Shown here: positions 55,167 to 64,000 of the stretch, piece by piece
Numbering within the stretch: position 1 is the first letter of the stretch
Layout of the letters: each line of letters starts with the position of its first letter
Source of the DNA: Sulfuritortus calidifontis
GTDB taxonomy: Bacteria > Pseudomonadota > Gammaproteobacteria > Burkholderiales > Thiobacillaceae
DNA length: 64,000 bases
Reading direction: 5' to 3'
NCBI RefSeq assembly: GCF_003967275.1
Contig: NZ_AP018721.1
Span: forward strand, 558,001-622,000
Notes under the pieces: model-generated
Databases searched by the model: none
What the model was told of the DNA's origin: nothing
The model's input: only the letters and a program-made list of their open reading frames with translations
Position numbers and translations under genes: made by a program

Positions 55167-56009
55167 ATGCCCGCTCCAACCGAGGAAACGCCATCAGAAG
55201 AGCTGAAAGAGGCCTTCGCCCTGTTCAGCGAGACCTCGGCCAAGCTGTCCGAGGCCTATGAGGAACTGCAAAGCCAGGTCGCCCGGTTGTCGGCGGAACT
55301 GGCCACAGCCAACGGCGAACTGGCCCGGCGCGAGCGACTTTCGGCCTTGGGCGAGATGGCGGCCAAGCTGGCCCACCAATTCCGCACCCCCCTGGCGGCG
55401 GCCTTGCTTTACGTCGGGCATCTGGCCCGGCCCGGCCTGGCCGATGCCGACCGCATCCGTTTTGCCGAAAAGACCCTGTCCCGTCTGCGGTACCTGGAGC
55501 GCCTGATCCAGGACATGCTCTCCTTCGTCAAAGGCCAGCAGGGTGAGCCGACCGCCATTTCGGTCCAGGGACTGGTTGAGGAACTGGAGCAGGTCATGGA
55601 GCCCCAGGCTACGGTGCAGGGTGTGAAGCTCGAGGTCGAGGTGCCTGGAGCACCCCTGCAGGTCTGGGCCGACCGGCCGGCCGTGCTCGGCGCCTTGATC
55701 AACCTGATGGAGAACGCCTTGCAGGCCAGCCCGGTGGGCGGCTTCGTTCGCCTCGGGGTCAGCAGTCATGGCAGCCCATTCGTCGCTTTTCGGGTCGAGG
55801 ACCAAGGGCCGGGGGTGCCGGAATCGAACCGAGGGCGCCTGTTCGAGCCTTTCTTCACCACGCGGGGCGAGGGCAGCGGTCTCGGGCTGGCCATCGTCAA
55901 ACAGACGGCGGATGCCTACGGTGGCTGGGTCGAAGTCGAATCCGAGCCGGGCCGGGGTAGCGCCTTCAGCCTGTTTCTACCCTTGCACAAGGAGGCCGGC
56001 GCGGCATGA
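55167..56009 (+). CDS. fleS: FleS/FlrB-type sensor histidine kinase (short form)
   Basis: Cytosolic kinase for the flagellar activator FleR. 280 residues: N-terminal coiled coil (about 10-55), H-box with His70 (KLAHQFRTPLAAAL), N-box in ALINLMENALQASPVGG, and G-boxes VEDQGPGVP and GSGLGLAIVKQTA. No membrane helix and no PAS domain, while the usual FleS has a PAS before the kinase core and is over 350 residues. Stop overlaps fleR by four bases (ATGA). Confidence 0.88.
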   Translation: MPAPTEETPSEELKEAFALFSETSAKLSEAYEELQSQVARLSAELATANGELARRERLSALGEMAAKLAHQFRTPLAAALLYVGHLARPGLADADRIRFAEKTLSRLRYLERLIQDMLSFVKGQQGEPTAISVQGLVEELEQVMEPQATVQGVKLEVEVPGAPLQVWADRPAVLGALINLMENALQASPVGGFVRLGVSSHGSPFVAFRVEDQGPGVPESNRGRLFEPFFTTRGEGSGLGLAIVKQTADAYGGWVEVESEPGRGSAFSLFLPLHKEAGAA

Positions 56010-57328
56010 GCGCAAGACAACCCAAGCTTTTGGTGGTCGAGGACGATGCCGCCCTGCTCGAGGCCCTGACCGATACCCTCAACCTTGCCGGCTATCAGGT
56101 GGATACGGCGGCCAACGCCGAAGCCGCCCTGGCCCTGCTGCGCCGGGAAACGCCGGGGCTGGTGCTGACCGACGTGCAGATGCCGGGCATGGACGGTCAT
56201 GGCCTGCTCAAATCGATCAAGGCCGCCAGCCCCGGACTGCCGGTGGTTCTGATGACGGCCTATGGCCAGATCGAAAAGGCGGTCGAGGCCATGCGCGACG
56301 GCGCTGCCGATTACCTGCCCAAGCCGTTCGAGCCCGACCGCCTGCTGGCGGTGGTGGCCCGATACCTGCGCCCGGTCCAGGAGACCGGCGGCGAGGCCCT
56401 GATCGCCGAGGACCCGGCCAGCCGGGCCGTGCTCGATCTGGCCCGGCGGGTGGCCGCAACCGATGCCACCGTGCTGCTGACCGGCGAGTCGGGGGTGGGC
56501 AAAGAGGTCTATGCCCGCTTCCTGCACCGGCATTCCAACCGGGCCAAGGGGCCTTTCGTGGCGGTCAACTGCGCCGCCATCCCGGAAAACCTGCTGGAAG
56601 CGACCCTGTTCGGCTACGAGAAGGGGGCCTTTACCGGCGCCACCGGCAGCCAGCCGGGCAAATTCGAGCAGGCCCAGGGTGGCACCCTGCTGCTCGACGA
56701 GATCACCGAATTGCCCCTGCACCTGCAGGCCAAGCTCCTGCGGGTCCTGCAGGAACGAGAGGCCGAGCGCGTCGGCGGCCGCAGCCCGGTCCAACTCGAC
56801 GTGCGGGTCATCGCCGCGAGCAACCGGGACTTGGAAGAGACGGTTCGCCTCGGCCGGTTCCGCGACGACCTGTATTACCGGCTCAACGTCTTCCCCCTGG
56901 AGATACCGCCCTTGCGCGAGCGGCCCAAGGACATCCTGCCCCTGGCCGAGCACTTCCTCGAGCGCTTCGCCGCCACCGTCGGCCGTAGCCGCATGCGCTT
57001 CAGTGCCGCAGCCAGGGCTGAATTGACCGGCTATGACTGGCCGGGCAACATCCGCGAGCTGGGCAACGTGGTCCAGCGGGCGATGATCCTGGCGCCGGCC
57101 GAGGAGATCGGGCCGGAGCATTTGATGCTGCCCCGTTCGATCCCCCGGCCGGCGGCGGCCGAGGTCGGCGGCAAGGCGATCAAGGATGTCGAGCGGGACA
57201 TGATCCTGCAGACCTTGGAGCGCTGCGGCGGCTCGCGCAAGCAGGCGGCCGAGGAGCTGGGCATCAGCGAGCGGACCCTGCGCTACAAGCTGCAGCGCTA
57301 CAGGGCCGAAACCGGCGAGGACATCTAA
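56006..57328 (+). CDS. fleR: FleR/FlrC-type sigma-54-dependent flagellar activator
   Basis: NtrC-family response regulator that turns on mid-class flagellar genes. 440 residues: receiver (acceptor Asp56 in LTDVQMPGMDG), AAA+ domain with GESGVGKE at 160-167 and the sigma-54-contacting GAFTGA at 207-212, and a C-terminal Fis-type helix-turn-helix (RKQAAEELGISERTLRYKLQRY). Directly upstream of fliE. Its likely target in this window is the sigma-54 promoter of fliK at 4993-5008. Confidence 0.93.
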   Translation: MSARQPKLLVVEDDAALLEALTDTLNLAGYQVDTAANAEAALALLRRETPGLVLTDVQMPGMDGHGLLKSIKAASPGLPVVLMTAYGQIEKAVEAMRDGAADYLPKPFEPDRLLAVVARYLRPVQETGGEALIAEDPASRAVLDLARRVAATDATVLLTGESGVGKEVYARFLHRHSNRAKGPFVAVNCAAIPENLLEATLFGYEKGAFTGATGSQPGKFEQAQGGTLLLDEITELPLHLQAKLLRVLQEREAERVGGRSPVQLDVRVIAASNRDLEETVRLGRFRDDLYYRLNVFPLEIPPLRERPKDILPLAEHFLERFAATVGRSRMRFSAAARAELTGYDWPGNIRELGNVVQRAMILAPAEEIGPEHLMLPRSIPRPAAAEVGGKAIKDVERDMILQTLERCGGSRKQAAEELGISERTLRYKLQRYRAETGEDI

Positions 57329-57364
57329 CCTCTAAAACGCTGGATGAAGACGGGGATAGCCTCC

Positions 57365-57370
57365 TATAAT
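57365..57370 (+). promoter_or_regulatory. Candidate -10 element for fliE
   Basis: A perfect TATAAT lies 22 bases before the fliE ATG, followed by the GGAGGTGGAG ribosome site. No good -35 hexamer is visible, and no sigma-54 site is seen here, so an activator or only low basal transcription is possible. The 64-base gap shows nothing else. Confidence 0.4.
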
Positions 57371-57392
57371 GGCGCGTGATGGAGGTGGAGCC

Positions 57393-57713
57393 ATGAACAA
57401 TCCGGGCATCGAACAAATGGTAAGCCAGCTGCGGGCGGTCGCTGCCCAGGCGGGCCAGTCGCCGTCGACATCGGCGACCGAGGCCGGCGGCCAGGATTTC
57501 TCGGTATTGCTCAAGTCGGCCCTCGACCAGGTCAGCAACGCCCAGCAGGAGGCCAAGCAACTGACCCAGCAGTTCGAGCTGGGCGACCCCAACGTCAACC
57601 TGCAGGATGTCGTGCTCTCCCTGCAGAAGGCCAGCGTTTCTTTCCAGACCATGGTTCAGGTGCGCAACAAACTGGTTTCCGCCTACCAGGAAATCATGAA
57701 TATGCAGGTCTGA
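57393..57713 (+). CDS. fliE: Flagellar hook-basal body complex protein FliE
   Basis: Links the MS ring to the rod. 106 residues: N-terminal disordered part and a C-terminal helix with the family sequence VNLQDVVLSLQKASVSFQTM then QVRNKLVSAYQEIMNMQV. ATG 57393 has a strong ribosome site. First gene of fliEFGHI; fliF starts six bases after its stop. Confidence 0.95.
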   Translation: MNNPGIEQMVSQLRAVAAQAGQSPSTSATEAGGQDFSVLLKSALDQVSNAQQEAKQLTQQFELGDPNVNLQDVVLSLQKASVSFQTMVQVRNKLVSAYQEIMNMQV

Positions 57714-57719
57714 TAAGGC

Positions 57720-59354
57720 ATGGCAGCCACGCCTGAGCAGTCGTTCAGCAACATCGTCCAGCGCTTCAACGAGCTTCCCAACACCCGAAAATTCGCCATT
57801 CTGGTCAGCCTGGCCGCGGCGATCGCGCTGGTGGTGGGCCTGTTCATGTGGGCGCGCACGCCCGATTACCGCGTCCTCTTCTCCAACCTGTCCGAGCGCG
57901 ACGGCGGCGCCGTGGTCACCGCCTTGCAGCAGATGAACATCCCCTACAAGATGGCCGAGGGCAGCGGCGCCATCCTGGTGCCGGCCGAGCAGGTCTACGA
58001 CCTGCGTTTCCGCCTGGCCTCGCAGGGCCTGCCGCGCGGCGGCGCCGTCGGTTTCGAGCTGATGGACAACGCCAAGCTCGGCATGACCCAGTTCCAGGAA
58101 CAGGTCACCTACCAGCGCGCCCTGGAGGGCGAACTGTCCCGCACCATCCAGTCGCTGTCGCCGGTCGAATCGGCGCGGGTGCATCTGGCCATCCCCAAAC
58201 CCTCGGTGTTCATTCGCGACAAGCAGGCGCCTTCCGCCTCGGTCCTGGTCAGCCTCTATCCCGGCCGGGTGCTCGACGTCGCCCAGGTCAACGCCATCGT
58301 GCACATGGTCTCCAGCAGCGTGCCGGAACTCGGTGCCGACAGCGTCACCGTGGTCGACCAGGCTGGCCGGCTGCTCACCGCCAAGAACGACAGCAATAGC
58401 CTGAAAGGCCTGAACGCGAATCAGCTCGACTATTTGCGCGAGATCGAGGCCTATTACGCCAAGCGGGTCGAGGCCATCGTCTCGCCCATCGTCGGCGAGG
58501 GCAACGTCCGGGCCGAGGTGCGGGCCGATCTCGATTTCTCCGAAGCCGAGTCGACCAGCGAGAGCTATAAGCCCAATCCGACGCCCGACCAGCAGGCGGT
58601 GCGCAGTCGCCAGTCGGTGCAGAGCATCAACGGCGATGGCGGTCAGGCCGCCGGCATCCCCGGCGCCCTGACCAACCAGCCACCCGGTCCTGCGGCGGCG
58701 CCGCTGACCGCCCAGCCCGGCGCCAATGCCGGCACGGCCACCGGCCAAGGACAGGCCAACGCGGGCTCCCGGCGCGAGGAAAACACCATCAACTTTGAAG
58801 TCGACCGGACCATCCGCCACGTCAAGGAGCCCTTGGGCCGGGTCAAACGTTTGTCCGTTGCCGTGGTGGTGAACTACCGCCAGCAGGCAGGCCAGGCGGC
58901 CAAGCCGCTGGCGCCGGAAGAGATGCAGCAGGTGACCAATCTGGTGCGCGAGGCGATGGGCTTCAGCCAGGAGCGGGGCGACACCGTCAACGTGGTCAAT
59001 GCCGCCTTCACCGAGACCAAGGTCGAGCCGGTCGACATCCCGCTCTGGAAGGATCCAAGCAACGTCGCCTTTGCCAAGGAGGCCCTGAAGAACCTGTTGG
59101 TGATCGGTCTGGCCTTCTATCTGGTGTTCGGTGTCCTGCGACCCTTGCTCAAGGATTGGATGAAGGCGACGGCGAAGAAGCCGGCGGCCGAGGCGCCAGA
59201 GGAAGAGATGGACCTGCTGGCCGCCTTCGATGCCAAGCTGGCCCAGCGGGAGCTGGCCGGCTATGACGCCCACATTGCGTCGGTACGCGAATTCGCCAAG
59301 CAGAACCCGAAGGCGGCGGCCGACATCATCCGAGAATGGATGGCCAAGGAATGA
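57720..59354 (+). CDS. fliF: Flagellar MS-ring protein FliF
   Basis: Forms the MS ring in the inner membrane. 544 residues: two membrane helices at about 22-44 and 458-478, periplasmic ring-building motifs between them (RVLFSNLSERDGGAVVTAL, GAVGFELMDNAKLGMTQFQ, QRALEGELSRTI), an Ala/Gly/Pro-rich insert near 305-345, and a C-terminal FliG-binding peptide. The overlap with fliG (ATGA) is typical. Confidence 0.96.
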   Translation: MAATPEQSFSNIVQRFNELPNTRKFAILVSLAAAIALVVGLFMWARTPDYRVLFSNLSERDGGAVVTALQQMNIPYKMAEGSGAILVPAEQVYDLRFRLASQGLPRGGAVGFELMDNAKLGMTQFQEQVTYQRALEGELSRTIQSLSPVESARVHLAIPKPSVFIRDKQAPSASVLVSLYPGRVLDVAQVNAIVHMVSSSVPELGADSVTVVDQAGRLLTAKNDSNSLKGLNANQLDYLREIEAYYAKRVEAIVSPIVGEGNVRAEVRADLDFSEAESTSESYKPNPTPDQQAVRSRQSVQSINGDGGQAAGIPGALTNQPPGPAAAPLTAQPGANAGTATGQGQANAGSRREENTINFEVDRTIRHVKEPLGRVKRLSVAVVVNYRQQAGQAAKPLAPEEMQQVTNLVREAMGFSQERGDTVNVVNAAFTETKVEPVDIPLWKDPSNVAFAKEALKNLLVIGLAFYLVFGVLRPLLKDWMKATAKKPAAEAPEEEMDLLAAFDAKLAQRELAGYDAHIASVREFAKQNPKAAADIIREWMAKE

Positions 59355-60349
59355 GCGAAGACGGCCTGCACCGTAGTGCGATTTTGATGCTATCGCTGGG
59401 CCACGATGAGGCCTCGGAGGTGTTCAAACATCTGGGCCCGCGCGAGGTGCAGAAGCTCGGCTCGCACATGGCCAAGCTGGCCAACGTCGGCCGCGAGGAG
59501 ATCGAGAAGGTGCTGGAGGATTTCCGGCTGGAGACGGTGGGGCGGGTGAGCCTGGCCGATTCCGACGAATATCTGCGTACCGTGCTGCGTAAGGCCCTGG
59601 GCGACGACAAGGCCACCCACATCATCGAGCGCATCCTGCAGGGGCAGGACAACACCGGCATCGAGGGTCTGAAGTGGATGGACGCGGCCTCGGTGGCCGA
59701 GATGATCCGCAACGAGCATCCGCAGATCATTGCCACCATCCTGGTCCATCTCGATCGCGACCATGCCAGCGAGGTCATGCAGTACTTCGTCGAGCGCCTG
59801 CGCAACGATGTGATGATGCGCATCGCCACGCTCGAGGGCGTGCAGCCGGTGGCCCTGCGCGAGTTGAACGACGTGCTGTCGCAGCTGTTGTCCGGCAGCG
59901 ACCGGACCAAGAAGAGCTCGGTTGGCGGCGTCCAAGCGGCGGCCGACATCCTCAACTACATGGCCGGCACCCAGGAGGCCTCGGTGCTGGCCAGCATCCG
60001 CGAGCAGGACCCGGAGCTGGCCCAGGCCATTCAGGACAAGATGTTCACCTTCGACAACCTGCTCGACCTGGACGACCGTGCCATCCAGCTGCTGCTGCGC
60101 GAGGTCCAGTCCGAGAGCCTCATCGTCGCGCTCAAGGGTACGAACCAGGAACTGCGGGAAAAGATCTTCAAGAACATGTCGAGCCGGGCCTCCGAGGCGC
60201 TCAAGGAAGACCTCGAGGCCAAAGGCCCGGTGCGCCTGTCCGAGGTGGAGTCGGAGCAGAAGGAAATCCTCAAGATCGTCCGCCGTCTGGCCGACGAGGG
60301 CCAGATCGTCCTCGGCGGCAAGGGTGGCGAGGAAAGCCTGATCGAGTAA
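59351..60349 (+). CDS. fliG: Flagellar motor switch protein FliG
   Basis: C-ring protein that contacts the stator. 332 residues: N-terminal FliF-binding domain (LMLSLGHDEASEVFKHLGP), middle domain with the EHPQ motif (NEHPQIIATILVHLD), and C-terminal charged ridge region (FDNLLDLDDRAIQLLLREV). The ATG overlaps the fliF stop. Full length. Confidence 0.96.
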   Translation: MSEDGLHRSAILMLSLGHDEASEVFKHLGPREVQKLGSHMAKLANVGREEIEKVLEDFRLETVGRVSLADSDEYLRTVLRKALGDDKATHIIERILQGQDNTGIEGLKWMDAASVAEMIRNEHPQIIATILVHLDRDHASEVMQYFVERLRNDVMMRIATLEGVQPVALRELNDVLSQLLSGSDRTKKSSVGGVQAAADILNYMAGTQEASVLASIREQDPELAQAIQDKMFTFDNLLDLDDRAIQLLLREVQSESLIVALKGTNQELREKIFKNMSSRASEALKEDLEAKGPVRLSEVESEQKEILKIVRRLADEGQIVLGGKGGEESLIE

Positions 60350-60365
60350 GCCCGGAACGCCAGAC

Positions 60366-60998
60366 ATGCCGTCCCGCATCATCCCGAAAGACGAACTCAC
60401 CGCTTACCAGCGTTGGGAGCTGGGCGCCTTCGAGAGCCAGGACAAGGCCGCCAGCCAGGAGGCCGAGCCGGCCGAGGAGGTGCGGCTGCCGACTGCCGAA
60501 GAGGTCGAACGCATCCATCAGGAGGCCTATCAGGAGGGCTATCAGCTGGGTGAGGCCGAAGGCCGCCGGGTCGGCGAGGCATTCAGCCAGCAGGCCCGGG
60601 CCCTGTTTCTGGCGCTGGAGCAGGAGAAACTGCAGCAAGACCAGGCCCTAGCCGAGGAAGTGTTGCAGCTGGCTCTGGCCATCGCCCGGCAGGTGGTCGG
60701 TACGAGTTTCCGGGCTCAGCCCGAGCTGATGCTGAAGACCGTGCAGGATGCCCTGGCCCACCTGCCTGCCTTGAGCGGCCACCCCAAGCTGATCGTCCAC
60801 CCGAGCGATGCCGCCATTGTTAGGGACTGGCTGGCGCACGAGCATGGCCATCTGAATTGGCGGGTGAGCGAGGATGCCGCGATGCAAGCCGGCGGTTTCC
60901 GTATCGAAAGCGCACAGGGTGAACTCGATGCCACGCTGCCGACGCGCTGGCAGGAGGTCGTCGCGGCCCTGGGGGCGAATCCCGAGTGGCTCAAGTAA
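60366..60998 (+). CDS. fliH: Flagellar assembly protein FliH
   Basis: Dimeric regulator that docks the FliI ATPase to FliN and the export gate. 210 residues: charged N-terminus with [14 protein letters not shown], Glu/Gln-rich coiled coil with small-residue repeats ([19 protein letters not shown]), and a C-terminal FliI-binding domain ([17 protein letters not shown]). Overlaps fliI by 13 bases. Confidence 0.92.
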   Translation: MPSRIIPKDELTAYQRWELGAFESQDKAASQEAEPAEEVRLPTAEEVERIHQEAYQEGYQLGEAEGRRVGEAFSQQARALFLALEQEKLQQDQALAEEVLQLALAIARQVVGTSFRAQPELMLKTVQDALAHLPALSGHPKLIVHPSDAAIVRDWLAHEHGHLNWRVSEDAAMQAGGFRIESAQGELDATLPTRWQEVVAALGANPEWLK

Positions 60999-62398
60999 GC
61001 CGGGCCGCCGGGCTCAAGGACTATCTGCGCAACTGCCGGGAGGCCTTGGACCATGCCGCTTCCTGGCATGTCAGCGGCCGGCTCACCCGGGTGGCGGGCC
61101 TGGTCATGGAAGCGGTGGGGCTCAAGCTGGCCACCGGCGTCAGCTGCCAGGTCTCGATGCCGGGCGGCGCCCGGGTCGATGCCGAAGTGGTCGGCTTCTC
61201 CGGCGACCGCCTGTTCCTGATGCCGGCTACCGATATCTATGGCCTGATGCCCGGCGCCCTGGTCGAGCCTTGCAACGCTTGCAAGGTCGATCCACCCCAG
61301 CTCTACCAGCCTTATCACCACAGCCGGCGCAACGAGGACCGTATCCGCCAGGTCACGGTCGGGCCGGAACTGCTCGGCCGGGTGATCGACGGCGCCGGTC
61401 GGCCGCTAGATCGCTTGGGCCCGGTCACCGCCCAACGCCAAGGTCCGCTCTACAGCCGGCCGGTCAATCCCATGGAGCGCGAGCCGATCCGCGAGGTGCT
61501 CGATGTCGGCGTGCGCGCGATCAACGCCCTGCTCACCGTCGGCCGTGGCCAGCGCATGGGCCTGTTCGCGGGCAGTGGCGTCGGCAAATCCATGCTGCTG
61601 GGCATGATGGCTCGGTATACCTCGGCCGATGTGGTCGTGGTCGGCCTGATCGGCGAACGTGGCCGCGAGGTGAAGGAGTTCATCGAGAATATCCTGGGCG
61701 AGGAGGGCCTGCGCCGGGCCGTGGTGGTGGCCTCGCCCGCCGATTCGCCGCCGCTGCTGCGCCTGCATGGCGCGGCCTACGCCACGGCGGTGGCGGAATA
61801 TTTTCGCGATCAGGGTCAGCATGTGCTCTTGATCATGGATTCGCTCACCCGCTATGCCCAGGCCCAGCGCGAGATTGCCCTGGCGGTGGGCGAGCCGCCG
61901 GCGACCAAGGGCTATCCGCCCTCGGTCTTCGCCAAGCTGCCGCAGCTGGTCGAGCGGGCCGGCAACAGCCACGACGGTTCGGGTTCGATCACCGCCTTCT
62001 ACACCGTGCTGACCGAGGGCGATGATCAGCAGGACCCGATTGCCGACGCCGCCCGGGCCATCCTCGATGGCCACATCGTGTTGTCGCGCCAGTTGGCCGA
62101 CCAGGGGCATTACCCGGCGATCGACATCGAGGCCTCGATCTCGCGGGTGGCGACCGAATTGCTGAGCCGGAATGAGTTGGAATTGGTCCGCCGCTTCAAG
62201 GGGCTCTACGCTCGCTACCAGCGCAGCCGGGATCTGATCACCATCGGCGCCTATGTCCGGGGCAACGATGCCCAACTGGACGAGGCGATCGCGCTCTATC
62301 CCAGGATGGAGGCCTTCCTCGCCCAGGATTTCCTGGATAAGGAAGATTACACAGCCAGCCGCCTCCAGTTGGAGGCGTTGCTGTCTTTGCCTGTCTGA
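60986..62398 (+). CDS. fliI: Flagellum-specific ATP synthase FliI
   Basis: Hexameric ATPase of flagellar protein export. 470 residues from a GTG within the fliH end: Walker [30 protein letters not shown], Walker [18 protein letters not shown], and the FliI/SctN signature [18 protein letters not shown]. It is the last flagellar gene here; fliJ, normally next, is at 4.5 kb. The gene converges with the DUF3149 gene nine bases away. Confidence 0.97.
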   Translation: MAQVSRAAGLKDYLRNCREALDHAASWHVSGRLTRVAGLVMEAVGLKLATGVSCQVSMPGGARVDAEVVGFSGDRLFLMPATDIYGLMPGALVEPCNACKVDPPQLYQPYHHSRRNEDRIRQVTVGPELLGRVIDGAGRPLDRLGPVTAQRQGPLYSRPVNPMEREPIREVLDVGVRAINALLTVGRGQRMGLFAGSGVGKSMLLGMMARYTSADVVVVGLIGERGREVKEFIENILGEEGLRRAVVVASPADSPPLLRLHGAAYATAVAEYFRDQGQHVLLIMDSLTRYAQAQREIALAVGEPPATKGYPPSVFAKLPQLVERAGNSHDGSGSITAFYTVLTEGDDQQDPIADAARAILDGHIVLSRQLADQGHYPAIDIEASISRVATELLSRNELELVRRFKGLYARYQRSRDLITIGAYVRGNDAQLDEAIALYPRMEAFLAQDFLDKEDYTASRLQLEALLSLPV

Positions 62399-62407
62399 TC
62401 GTCCTGA

Positions 62408-62539
62408 TCAGTGCCCTTCGCGGGCGTATTTCGTGAAGCGGTACCAGAGGAACAGCCCCATGGCGATGATGAAGCCAAGGGTGAACAGGGCCAGCAGGCC
62501 GATGTCGGTGGTGAACAGCTCCTTCATGATGACGTCCAT
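62408..62539 (-). CDS. DUF3149-family single-helix membrane protein
   Basis: 43 residues, too short for most gene finders: MDVIMKELFTTDIGLLALFTLGFIIAMGLFLWYRF split by one membrane helix (about 14-34), then KYAREGH. The KELFTTDIGLL start fits DUF3149. A GGAG ribosome site lies eight bases before the ATG. It lies 38 bases downstream of fixH, and such proteins often accompany cytochrome oxidase maturation genes. Role unknown. Confidence 0.72.
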   Translation of the reverse strand: MDVIMKELFTTDIGLLALFTLGFIIAMGLFLWYRFTKYAREGH

Positions 62540-62576
62540 GCTTGCATCTCCTTTTTGGTTTGGTTGTACAGGGCCT

Positions 62577-63089
62577 TCAAAGGTGTGCTTGCAGCGTCAA
62601 CCGGTCGGTGAACGGGCTGTGCCATTCTCCGGTCAGGCGCCAACTGCGATCGGGCGGTTCCAGTCGAATCTGATACCTGCCAGCCGTCAGGGCGGGCAGG
62701 GGCGTGATGAATTCGTGTTTGCCCACCGCCTTCAGGGTGAGGGTGATGTCCTGTCCGGCCTGGGTGGGGTGGATCAACTGGAGCTTCAAGTGGCCGATGC
62801 TGGTGGGCAGCTTGTCGCCCAGGTTGACCTTGAGGATGCCGGCCTGGACATCCAGCTTGGCGCTGAGGCCGAGTTGTTCGGCCCGGGCGTCGCGTTCCAC
62901 CACCTGGCGGATGGCCAGGCCGTCCTTGTAGTAATCGTCGCTGACCAGGTCGTCGGCGTTGCTGGTCGCCAGCCAGATGGTGACGATGCCGCCGATCACC
63001 GCGCTCATCGGCAGCGCCATCAGGAACCACGGCCATGGGTGCCGCCACCAGGGCAGCTTGTGCTCAGGGATCAAGGCGGGTTCGCTCAT
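62577..63089 (-). CDS. fixH: FixH-family protein
   Basis: 170 residues, one membrane helix near 20-42 (WFLMALPMSAVIGGIVTIWLA), then a periplasmic FixH domain with DDLVSDDYYKDGLAIRQVVERD. FixH proteins help build cbb3-type cytochrome c oxidase, possibly in copper delivery. It overlaps the ccoG stop (ATGA). The oxidase genes ccoNOP should lie beyond the right edge. Confidence 0.9.
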   Translation of the reverse strand: MSEPALIPEHKLPWWRHPWPWFLMALPMSAVIGGIVTIWLATSNADDLVSDDYYKDGLAIRQVVERDARAEQLGLSAKLDVQAGILKVNLGDKLPTSIGHLKLQLIHPTQAGQDITLTLKAVGKHEFITPLPALTAGRYQIRLEPPDRSWRLTGEWHSPFTDRLTLQAHL

Positions 63090-64000
63090 CTGAGAAAACT
63101 CGATTTTGCTTCCTGGACGATGGTTTTGTCATCCATGGCCCGGACCTCGAAGATGATGGGGGTGCTGGGGCGTTCCAGGCGCATGGGCTGGGTGCGCAGG
63201 TTGACGTTGATGTTCGCCGTTTCCAGGGCGGGGATGTCCACCTGCTGGCCAGTGGCCACGGTCAGGCCTTCGACGCCGCGGGCGGTGATCTGGTAGCGGT
63301 GCGGCCGCTGGTCCATGTTGATGATCTGCATGCGGTAGAGGTTCTCGACCTGACCGTCGGGCGCCTCCCGGGCCAGGGTCTGGCGGTCGCGCATGATGTC
63401 CACCCGCAAGGGGATGCGCCCGGCCAGGGTGTAGAGGAAGGTGCCGATGATGCCGAGCAGGATCAGGCCGTAGACCAGGGTGCGCGGCCGCAGGCTGTGG
63501 CGCCAGATGGCCGAGTCGGGGTACTTGCCCTCGATGGCGTTCTCGGTGGAATAGCGGATCAGGCCCTTCGGGTAGCCCACTTTGCTCATCACCTGGTCGC
63601 AGGCGTCGACGCAGGCGGCACAGCCGATGCACATGTATTGCAGACCGTTGCGGATGTCGATGCCGGTCGGGCAGACCTGGACGCAGATACCGCAGTCGAC
63701 GCAATCGCCCAGCCCCTGCGCCTTGTGGTCCAAGCCCTTCTTGCGAGAACCGCGCGGCTCGCCGCGCTTGTAGTCGTAGGTGATGATCAGGGTGTCCGGG
63801 TCGAACATCACGCTCTGGAAGCGGGCGTAAGGGCACATGTATTTGCAGACCTGCTCGCGCATGAAGCCGGCGAAACCCCAGGTGGCAAAGCCGTAGAACA
63901 GGATCCAGAAGGTCTCCCAGGGGCCGAGTTGCAGTTGCAGCACTTCCTGGCCGAGCACTTCGATGGGGGTGAAATAGCCGACGAAGGTGAAGCCGGTCCA
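63086..64000 (-). CDS. ccoG: Cytochrome c oxidase accessory protein CcoG (RdxA/FixG), N-terminus cut by window edge
   Basis: Polyferredoxin that reduces copper for cbb3 oxidase assembly. The last 304 codons are present: CKYMCPYARFQSVMFD with a cysteine pair, then two ferredoxin motifs, CVDCGICVQVCPTGIDIRNG and CIGCAACVDACD, a membrane helix near IYGLILLGIIGTFLYTLAG-like residues, and a C-terminal beta domain (MQIINMDQRPHRYQ). The start lies beyond position 64000. It overlaps fixH by four bases. Confidence 0.93.
   Translation of the reverse strand, partial: WTGFTFVGYFTPIEVLGQEVLQLQLGPWETFWILFYGFATWGFAGFMREQVCKYMCPYARFQSVMFDPDTLIITYDYKRGEPRGSRKKGLDHKAQGLGDCVDCGICVQVCPTGIDIRNGLQYMCIGCAACVDACDQVMSKVGYPKGLIRYSTENAIEGKYPDSAIWRHSLRPRTLVYGLILLGIIGTFLYTLAGRIPLRVDIMRDRQTLAREAPDGQVENLYRMQIINMDQRPHRYQITARGVEGLTVATGQQVDIPALETANINVNLRTQPMRLERPSTPIIFEVRAMDDKTIVQEAKSSFLR

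Overview
The window is a gene-dense, high-GC stretch of a chemolithoautotrophic, sulfur-oxidising betaproteobacterium. Adenylylsulfate reductase (aprBA) with ATP sulfurylase (sat), a Rubisco-activase type AAA+/VWA pair (cbbQO), a PPi-dependent phosphofructokinase with a membrane H+-PPase, a CcoG/FixH cytochrome oxidase maturation locus and many betaproteobacterial flagellar, chemotaxis and LPS genes point to Thiobacillaceae (Thiobacillus, Sulfuritortus or a close relative). This placement is inferred from gene content, not from a database search. No rRNA, tRNA, CRISPR array, prophage or insertion sequence was seen.

Layout, left to right. 1-2.2 kb (minus): deoxynucleoside kinase (cut by the window edge), folK, pcnB. 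2.4-4.5 kb (plus): exbB, exbD, lpxK and a Trm112-like gene, running straight into fliJ. 4.6-10.6 kb: fliJ, then fliK and fliLMNOPQR, with a well-matched sigma-54 promoter at the fliJ/fliK junction. 10.6-15.6 kb: methyltransferase, dapA, bamC, an MBL hydrolase, rhlE and a DUF3301 gene. 15.6-18.2 kb: a rubrerythrin / HdrD-like Fe-S protein / DUF3501 operon with a strong sigma-70 promoter and a palindromic operator. 18.3-20.1 kb: cfa and a CNP1-like gene. 20.1-29.9 kb: a B12 regulon of FNR-type site, cobalamin riboswitch, btuB, btuM, cobO, cbiB, cobD, cobQ, cobU, cobT, cobC and cobS, mostly overlapping. 29.9-35.6 kb: kdsB, adk, a small unknown gene, pfp, another small gene and hppA.

35.7-44.2 kb (minus): sat, aprB, aprA, a terminator, then a YkgJ-family gene, cbbQ and cbbO. 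44.5-46.8 kb (plus): a lipoprotein, a TIGR00266 protein and sixA. 46.8-55 kb (minus): a chemotaxis operon of MCP, two cheV, cheY, cheZ, cheA and an EAL-HDOD protein. 55.2-62.4 kb (plus): the fleS/fleR-type two-component system and fliEFGHI. 62.4-64 kb (minus): ccoG (cut by the edge), fixH and a small DUF3149 protein.

The genes fit together in several ways. FleR, a sigma-54 activator, is encoded beside fliE, while a sigma-54 promoter lies before fliK 51 kb away. The flagellar operon is split exactly between fliI and fliJ, and the LPS/energy operon exbB-exbD-lpxK-trm112-kdsB-adk is split exactly between trm112 and kdsB. The simplest reading is one rearrangement that put a fliJ-to-cobS block into the lpxK operon. 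Adk, Pfp, HppA, AprBA and Sat all turn over AMP, PPi or ATP, so this part of the chromosome looks like a PPi/AMP economy for sulfite oxidation and the Calvin cycle. A short GC-rich palindromic repeat occurs three times, twice inside coding genes (cobQ and cbbO), in the same reading frame.
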